Assembly: GCA_023846275.1 (NCBI GenBank) | Contig: JAIUJO010000236.1 | Coordinates: 320,001-384,000 of the forward strand | Reading direction: 5' to 3' | DNA from: Vanilla planifolia | Lineage: Eukaryota; Streptophyta; Magnoliopsida; Asparagales; Orchidaceae | DNA: 64,000 bases | In this document: piece after piece, positions 57,833 through 64,000 of the stretch | Numbering within the stretch: the stretch's first letter is position 1 | Layout of the letters: each line of letters opens with the position of its first letter | Translations under genes and position numbers: made by a program | Notes under the pieces: model-generated | Told to the model about the DNA's origin: nothing | Seen by the model: the letters and a program-made list of their open reading frames with translations, nothing else | Database searches by the model: none

Positions 57833-60278
57833 TAGAGCAAAGTAGAGTAGAGTAGAGTAAAGTAGAGTAGAGCAAAGTGGGATAGAGCAAAGTAGAGTAA
57901 AGCAGAGTAGAGAACACTAGAGCAGAGAAAAGTAGAGTAGAGGAGCATAGAGCTGAGTAAAGAAAGGCAGGGCAAAGCAGAGCAGAGTAGAGCAGAGCGA
58001 GGTTTGGCTAAGCTAGAGTATAGTAGAGTAGGACAGAGTAGATTAGAATAGGGTAAAGTATAGCAGAGCTAGGTTAGTATAGGTTAAGGCTAAGCAAGGC
58101 TAGAGTATAGTAGAGTAAAGTAGAGTAGATTAGACCTATATTAGTTTGGGCTTAGCTAAGCTAGGCTTAGCTAGGTTAAGATTGGCTAGGTTAGGCTAAA
58201 GTAAAGTAGAGTATAGTAGAGTAGGGTAAAATAGAGTAAAGTAGAGTAGAATAGAGTAGAGGTAGGTTAGAGTAGAGTAGAATAGAGCAGAGTAGAGTAG
58301 ATCAGAGAAGAGGAAACCAAGTAGAGTAGAGCAGAGTAGAGCATAACTTAGTAGAGCAGAATAGAGGAGAGCATTGTAGAGTTGTGTAGAGTAGAGTAGA
58401 GTTAAGTTAGGCTAGGCTCTGTTAGCCTATGTTAGGCAAGAGTAGAGTAGAGAAGATCAAGGTTGGGCTAGGCAAGGCAAGGTTAGAGTAGAGTATAGTA
58501 GAGTAGAGTAAATTACACTAGAGTAAAGTAGAGAAGAGTAACGTATAATAGAGCTAGATTAGCCAAGGCTAGGCTAGGATAGGATAGGCTAGGCTAAGTT
58601 AGGCTAGGCTAGGCTAGAGGAGAGTAGAGTAGAGTTGAGTTGTGTAGATTAGAATAGAGGAGAGCAGAGATGAGTAGAGTAGAGTAGAGGAGAGTAGAGC
58701 AGAGTAGAGTAGAGTAGAGAAGACTAGAAGAGAAGTGAGGATAATAGAGTAGAGCAGAGCAGAGTGGAGAAGAGTAGAATATATTAGAGAAAAGAAATGC
58801 ATAGTTGAGTAGAGTAGAGTAGAGTAGATCAGAGTAGAGTTAGGTTAGGCTAAGCTAGGCTAGGCTAAAGTAGAGTAGAGTAGGGTAGAGTAGAGCAGAG
58901 TAGAGTCGAGTAGGGTAGAGCTAGGTTAGGCTAGGCAAGAGTAGAGTAGAGTAGAGTTAGGTTAGGCTAGGTAGGGCTAGAGTATAGTAGAGTAAAATAG
59001 AGTAAAGTTTAGCAGAGCAGAGCAGAGTGGAGTAGATTAGAGTAGAGTTGAGCATAGTAGAGTAGAGAAGAGATGAGAAAAGTAGAGTAGAGCAGTACAG
59101 AATAGTTTAGAGTAGAGTAGAGTAGAGCAGAGTAAAGTAGGGTAGTGTAGAGAAGAGTGGAGTGGAGCTAGCTTAGGTTAGGCTAGGCTAGGTTAGCCTA
59201 GAGTAGAGTAGTGTTTCATAGAGTGGAGTAGAGTAGAGTATAGTAGACTAGTATAGAGTATACTAGAGCTAGGTTAGGCTAGGTTAGATTAGAGTAAAAT
59301 ATATTAGAGTAGAGTAGGGTAGAGGAGATAGAGAAAGTAGAGCTTAGCTGAGCAGAGCAGAGCAGAGTAGAGTAGAGCAAAGTAAAGTAGAGTAAAGGAA
59401 AATAGAGCAGTTCAGAGCAGAGTCAAGTAGAGCAGTACAGAGCAAAGTAGAGGAAAGCAAGATTAGGCTAGGATAGGCTAGGCAACACTTTGCTAGGACA
59501 GAGTAAGTTAGAGTAGAGCTAGGTTAGGCAAGGCTAAGCGAGGCTAGGTTAGATTTGAGTAGAGTAGAGAAGAGCATAACTAGGATAGGGTAAGCTAGTC
59601 TTGGATAGGGTAAGCTAGGGTAAGGTAGGTAAGAGTTGAGTAAAGTAGAGTAGAGTAGAGCTCAATTAAGCTTGGCTATGATAGGCTAGAGTAGAGTAGA
59701 ATAGAGTAGAGTAGAGTAGAGTAGAGAAAAGCAGAGCTAAGCAAAGTAGATTAGATCATAGTATAGTAGAGCAGAGAAGAGTTGTATAGAGCACAGTAGA
59801 GTAGAGCTAAATTAGGTTAAGCTAGGAAAGGCAAGGAAAGGATAGGCTAGGTTATAATAGAGTAGTGTAGATTAGAGTGCAGTAGAGTTTAATAGAGTAG
59901 TGTAGACTATAGTAGAGTTGAGTAAAGTAGAGTAGACCTAGGCAAGACAAGGCTAGGCTAGGCTAGGTTAGGTTAGGCTAGAGTAAAACAAAGTAGATTA
60001 GAGTAGACTAGAGAAGAGCATAGTAGAGTAGAGCAGAACAGAGTAGAGTGGAGTAAAGTAGAATAGAGAAGAGTGAGGTAGAGTGGAACAGAGTAAAGTA
60101 AAGTAGAGCAGAGTAGAGTTAGGTTAAGTTAGGCTAGCCTAAGCTAGAGTTGAGTAAAGTTTAGTGGAGTATAGTAGAGTAGATTAGAGCAAGGTTTTGC
60201 TAGACTAAGTACTCTTAGAGTAGAGTAGAGTGAGGTGAGTAGAGTATAGTGGAGTAGACTAGAGTAGAGTGGAGTAGA

Positions 60279-60585
60279 GCTCGATTAGGCTCAGCTAGGC
60301 TAGGATAGAATAGAGTATAATAGAGTCGAGTAAAGTAGAGTAGAGCTAGGTTAAGCAAGGCTAGGTAAGGAAAGGCTTGGCTAGGCTAGGTTAGGCTTGG
60401 TTAGAGTAAAGTAGAGTACAATAGAGGAGAGCTTGATTAGGCTAGGCTCAACTAGGCCAGGATAGAATAGAGTATAATAGAGTAGAGTAGAGTAGAGTAG
60501 ATTAGAGTAAAGCTAGGTTAGGCTAGGCTAGGTAAGGACAGGCTTGGCAAGGCTAGGTTAGGCTTGGCTAGAGTAAAGTAGAGTA
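60279..60585 (+). repeat. 152-bp tandem dimer spanning complete AG/GC composite units
   Basis: GCTCGATTAGGCT at 60279 and GCTTGATTAGGCT at 60431 begin two successive copies. Each continues with GATAGAATAGAGTATAATAG, an AG block, an entry junction, GGTAAGGA.AGGCTTGG and TTAGGCTTGG. The repeated unit covers more than one AG/GC block pair. Confidence 0.8.
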
Positions 60586-63016
60586 GAGTAGAGAAGAGTA
60601 GAGAAGAGTAGAGCCGATCAGAGTAGAGCAAAGTAGAATAGAGTGGTGAAATGCAGAGTGGAGCAGAGTAGAGCAAAGTAGAGAAGAGTAGAGCAGAGTA
60701 GAGCTAGGTTAGGTTAGGCTAGAGTTGAGTAGAGTTGAGTAGAGTAGAGTAGAGTAGAGTAAGGTTTGGGTACGTTAGGCAAGGTTAGAGCAGAGTAGAG
60801 TAGAGTAGAGCAAAGTAGAGTAAAGTAGAGTAGAGTAGAGTAGAGTAAAGTGGAGTAGAGCTTGGTTAAGTTAGGCTAGGCGAGGATAGGATAGGTTAGG
60901 CAAGGCTAGGCTAAAGTTGAGTAGATATAATAGAGTAGATTAGAATAAAGTGAAGCTAGGTTAGGCTAAGCTATGCTAGAGTATAATAGTGTAGATTAAG
61001 GTTGAGTAAAGTAGAACAGAGCAATATAGAGAAGAGCAGAGTAGAGCATAGCATAGTAGGGTAAAGAAGACCAGAGTAGAATAGAGGAGAGGAGAGTATA
61101 GCAAAGCTAGAATAGGCTAGCCTAGGTTATGCTTGAGTAGAGCAGAATAGAGTAGATTAGAGTTGAGCAAGGTTAGGCTACGTTAAGCGAGGCTAAGCTT
61201 GGCTAAACTAAGCTATAGTAGAGTAGAGTAGAGTATAAAGTGTAGTGCAGAGTATAGCAGATCAGTGTAGGGAGCAATGTTAGGCTACGCCCGACTTGAG
61301 TAGAGTAAAGTCGGGTAGAGCAACGGTAGGCTAAGATAGACTAGGCTAGGTTCGAGTAGAGTAGACTAGAGTATAGTTGAGAAGAGTAGAGCAGAGTAGA
61401 GCTAGGTTAGGCTAGGTTAGGTTGGGCTAGGCTAGGCTAGAGTAAAGTAGAGCTTAGATAATTTAGGCTAGTCTAGGTTAGAGGAGAGTTGAATAGTGTA
61501 GAGTAGAGCAGAGCCAAGCAGAGTAGAGTAGAGTAGAGCAGAGCAGAGTAAAGTAAAACAGAGTAGAGTAGAGTAGAGCAGAGCAGAGCAGAGAAGAGCA
61601 GAGTCAGGTAACGCAAAGTAGAGAAGAGTAGAGTAGAGCTAGCTTAGGCTAAGCAAGGCTAGGTTAGAGTAGAGTAGAGTAGGGTAGAGTAGAGTAGAGT
61701 AGAGTATAGTAGAGTAGAGTAGAGTATAGTATAGTAGAGTAGAGTAGAGTAGAGCAAGGTTAAGGTAGGTTTGGCAAGGATAGGCTATACTAGGCAAGGT
61801 TAGGCTAGGCTATTATAGAGAAGAGTGCAGTAGAGTAAAGAAGAGCCGAGTAGAGTAGAACTGAGCATAGCTTAGTAGAGTGGAGCATAGCAGAGTAGAA
61901 TAGAGCAAAGCATGGTAGAGTGGAGCAAACAAAATTGGAGTAGAGCAAGCAGAGAAAAGTAAAGTGGAGTAGAGCTAGGTTAAGCTAGGCTAAATTACGA
62001 TAGAGTTGAGTAAAGTAGAGCTAGGTTAGGCTAGGCTAGGCTAGGCTAAGCAAGGTTAGAGTATAGTAGAGTAGAGTGGTGTAAGAGTAGAATTTAGTAG
62101 AGTACATTAGAGTAAAGTAAGGTATAGCTAAATTAGGCTAGGCTAGGGTACGGTAGGCTAGGTTTGGCTTGAGTAGAGTAGAGTAGAGTATAGCTAGGTT
62201 GGGCTAGGCTAAGCTAGAGTACAGTAGAGTATGGTAGAGTAAAGTAGGGTAGAGCAAAGCAGAGAAGAGTAGAGTAGAGTTGAGCATAACATAGTAAGTA
62301 GAGAAGAGAAGGATAGAGTAGAGTAGAGTAAAGTAGAGCTAAGTTAGAAGACTAAGCTAGGTTTTGGCTAGGCTAGTCTAAGCTATGTTAGAGTAGGTAC
62401 GGTAGAGTAGGGTAGAGCAGAGTAGAGCAGAGTAGGGCAGAGTAAAGCTAGGTTAGGTTAGGCTAGGCTAGCATAGAGTAAAGTAGAGTAGACTAGAGCA
62501 TAGTAGAGTAGACTATAATAAAGTAGAGATTAGCTAAGCTAGGTTAAGCTAGGCTAGGCAATGCTACAGTAGTAGTGAAGAGTATAGTAATGTAGTGTAG
62601 AGCTAGTTTAGGCCAGGCTAGGCTAGGCAAGGTTAGAGTATGGTAGAGAAGAGTGGAGTAGAGTAAATCAGAGCAGGGAAGAGTAGAGTAGAGTAGATAA
62701 TAGTAGGTCAGAGTAGTATAGAGTAGAGTAGAATAGAGTAGGGCAGAGTTAAGATAGGCATGGGTATGCTATACTAGAGTAGAGTAGAGTTGAGCTAGGT
62801 TAGGTTAGGCTAGGATAAGGTAGGTTAGTGAGGCTAGGTTAGAGCAGAGTAGAGTAGAGTAGAGTAGAGAGCAGTAGAATAGAGTAGAGCTAGATTAGGC
62901 TATGCTAGGCAAGGATAAAGTAGAGTAGAGTAGAGTAGAGTAGAATATAATAGACTATAGTAGAGTAGAGTAGAGAAGAATGGAGTAGAGTAGAGTAGAG
63001 TAGAGTAGAGCAAAGT

Positions 63017-63085
63017 AGAGGAGAGGAGAGGAGAAGAGAGGAAAGGAGAGAAGAGGAGAGCAGAGAAGAGTGGAGGAGAGAAGAA
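63017..63085 (+). repeat. GGAGA polypurine patch (longest)
   Basis: This is nearly 70 bp of GAGGA, GGAGA and GAAGA words with one or two pyrimidines, the longest purine-only type stretch in the window. Confidence 0.8.
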
Positions 63086-64000
63086 CACAGTAGAGCATAG
63101 TAGAGTAGAGCTGAGAAGACCAAAGTAGACCAGAGCAAAGCTAGGTTAGGCTAGCCTAGGCTAGGCTAGAGAGTTGAATAGAATATTGTAAAGTAGAGTA
63201 AAGTAAGGTTAGGTTAGGATAGGCTAGGCTAAGTTAAAGTAGAGCAGAGTAGAGTAGAGTAGATAAGAGCTTGGTAAGGTTAGGCAATGCTATGCGAGGC
63301 TTGGCTACAATTTAATAGAGTATAGTAGAGTAGAATAGAGTAGAGTAGAGCTGAATATAGTAGAGAAGATCAGAGCAAAGAAGAGCAGAGCAAAGTAGAG
63401 GAAAGCAAAGTAAAGCAGAGCTAGGTTAGGCTAGACAAGGCTAGAGTGGAGTAAAGTAGTGTATAGTAGAGCTAGGTTTAGCTATGCTAGGCTGGGCTTT
63501 GCTAGGCTAGGCAAGTTTAGGTTGTAGTAAAGTAGAGTAAAGGAGAGCAGAGTAAAGTAGAGTAAAGTATAGTAGAGTTGAGTAGAGCTGAGCAAGTTTA
63601 GGCTAGGCTTGGCTATGTTAAGCTAGGTCAGGCTAGGCTAGGCTAGAGTAGAGTAGAGTAGAGAAGAGAAGACTAGAGTAGAAAATTTTAGAGTACTATA
63701 GGTTAGGCTAAGTTAGAGTAGAATAGACTAGAGTAGAGTTAGGTTTGGCTAGGCTAAGCTAGGGTAGGCTATGCTGGGCTGGCTTAGAGTAGAGTATAGT
63801 AGAGTAGAGCTAGGTTACGCTAGGCTAGGCTAGAGCATAGTAGAGTAGAGTAGAGTAAAGAAGAACAGAGTAAAGCAAAGCAAAGCACTGTAGAGCAGTG
63901 TGGAGAAGAGTTAGGGTAGGCTAAGCTGGATGAGGCTAGGTGAAGCTAGTCAAGGCTAAGCTAAGCTTGGCTAGAGTAGAGTAGAGCTAGGTTAGGCTAG

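Larger units (their letters stand above)
30639..64000 (+). repeat. Degenerate pentanucleotide satellite array, right segment
   Basis: This is 33 kb of unbroken AG-TAG and GC-TAG satellite in the same orientation as the left segments. The entry junction AGAGCTAGGTTAGGC recurs throughout. No transposon, gene or RNA gene is visible. Visible internal structure includes a 0.8-1.0-kb triplet (32.6-34.7 kb), a 60-bp triplet (35.25 kb), a three-copy 3.05-kb higher-order repeat (38.4-45.6 kb), a 152-bp dimer (60.3 kb) and several GGAGA patches. The stretches between these hold only ordinary satellite. Confidence 0.95.

Noticed and set aside
30639-64000. TTAGGC and TTAGG words suggesting nematode- or insect-type telomere repeats.
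   Set aside because: They occur once or twice per block at the fixed entry junction (CTAGGTTAGGC), within a 5-bp array dominated by GCTAG and AGTAG. There is no sustained 6-bp TTAGGC or pure TTAGG run, and the retroelements are plant-type.

Overview
This window looks like plant heterochromatin. About 51 kb of the 64 kb is one degenerate satellite array built from 5-bp words, and I see no host protein-coding gene, tRNA or rRNA. Two related LTR-retrotransposon insertions, both on the minus strand, interrupt the array. A flowering plant is suggested by the Ty3/gypsy chromovirus polyprotein with a C-terminal chromodomain (Tekay/Del-like), a primer-binding site matching plant initiator tRNA-Met, and AAACCCTAG-type words in the LTRs. 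I cannot name the species.

Layout: 1-14528 satellite; 14529-24271 a full-length 9.7-kb Tekay-like element with a perfect 5-bp target duplication (ATATT); 24272-27747 satellite; 27748-30638 a truncated, diverged LTR of a related element; 30639-64000 satellite.

The satellite is written on the + strand almost entirely as TAG every five bases, in two alternating sub-families: AG-TAG blocks and GC-TAG blocks. AG blocks pass into GC blocks through a recurrent junction, AGAGCTAGGTTAGGC, which carries one extra base, and the exit back is in phase. The orientation never flips. Above this level there are larger repeats: a 2.4-kb block present twice about 25.3 kb apart, a three-copy higher-order repeat of about 3.05 kb (about 38.4-45.6 kb), a 0.8-1.0-kb triplet near 32.6-34.7 kb, a 1.4-1.5-kb pair near 12-14.3 kb, and small exact-multiple-of-five duplications (25 bp, 60 bp).

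In the intact element, transcription runs right to left: 5' LTR (21887-24266), PBS, leader, gag, pol, polypurine tract, 3' LTR (14534-17329). Pol (protease, RT, RNase H, integrase, chromodomain) is uninterrupted with its catalytic residues present. Gag has a probable frameshift and three in-frame stops. About eight substitutions separate the LTRs, so the insertion is recent; the 5' LTR has lost about 416 bp. The chromodomain offers a plausible reason for insertion into silent repeat chromatin. The many short Leu/Ser/Tyr/Thr-rich minus-strand reading frames in the array are artefacts of the repeat, whose CTCTA strand has no stop codon in any frame.
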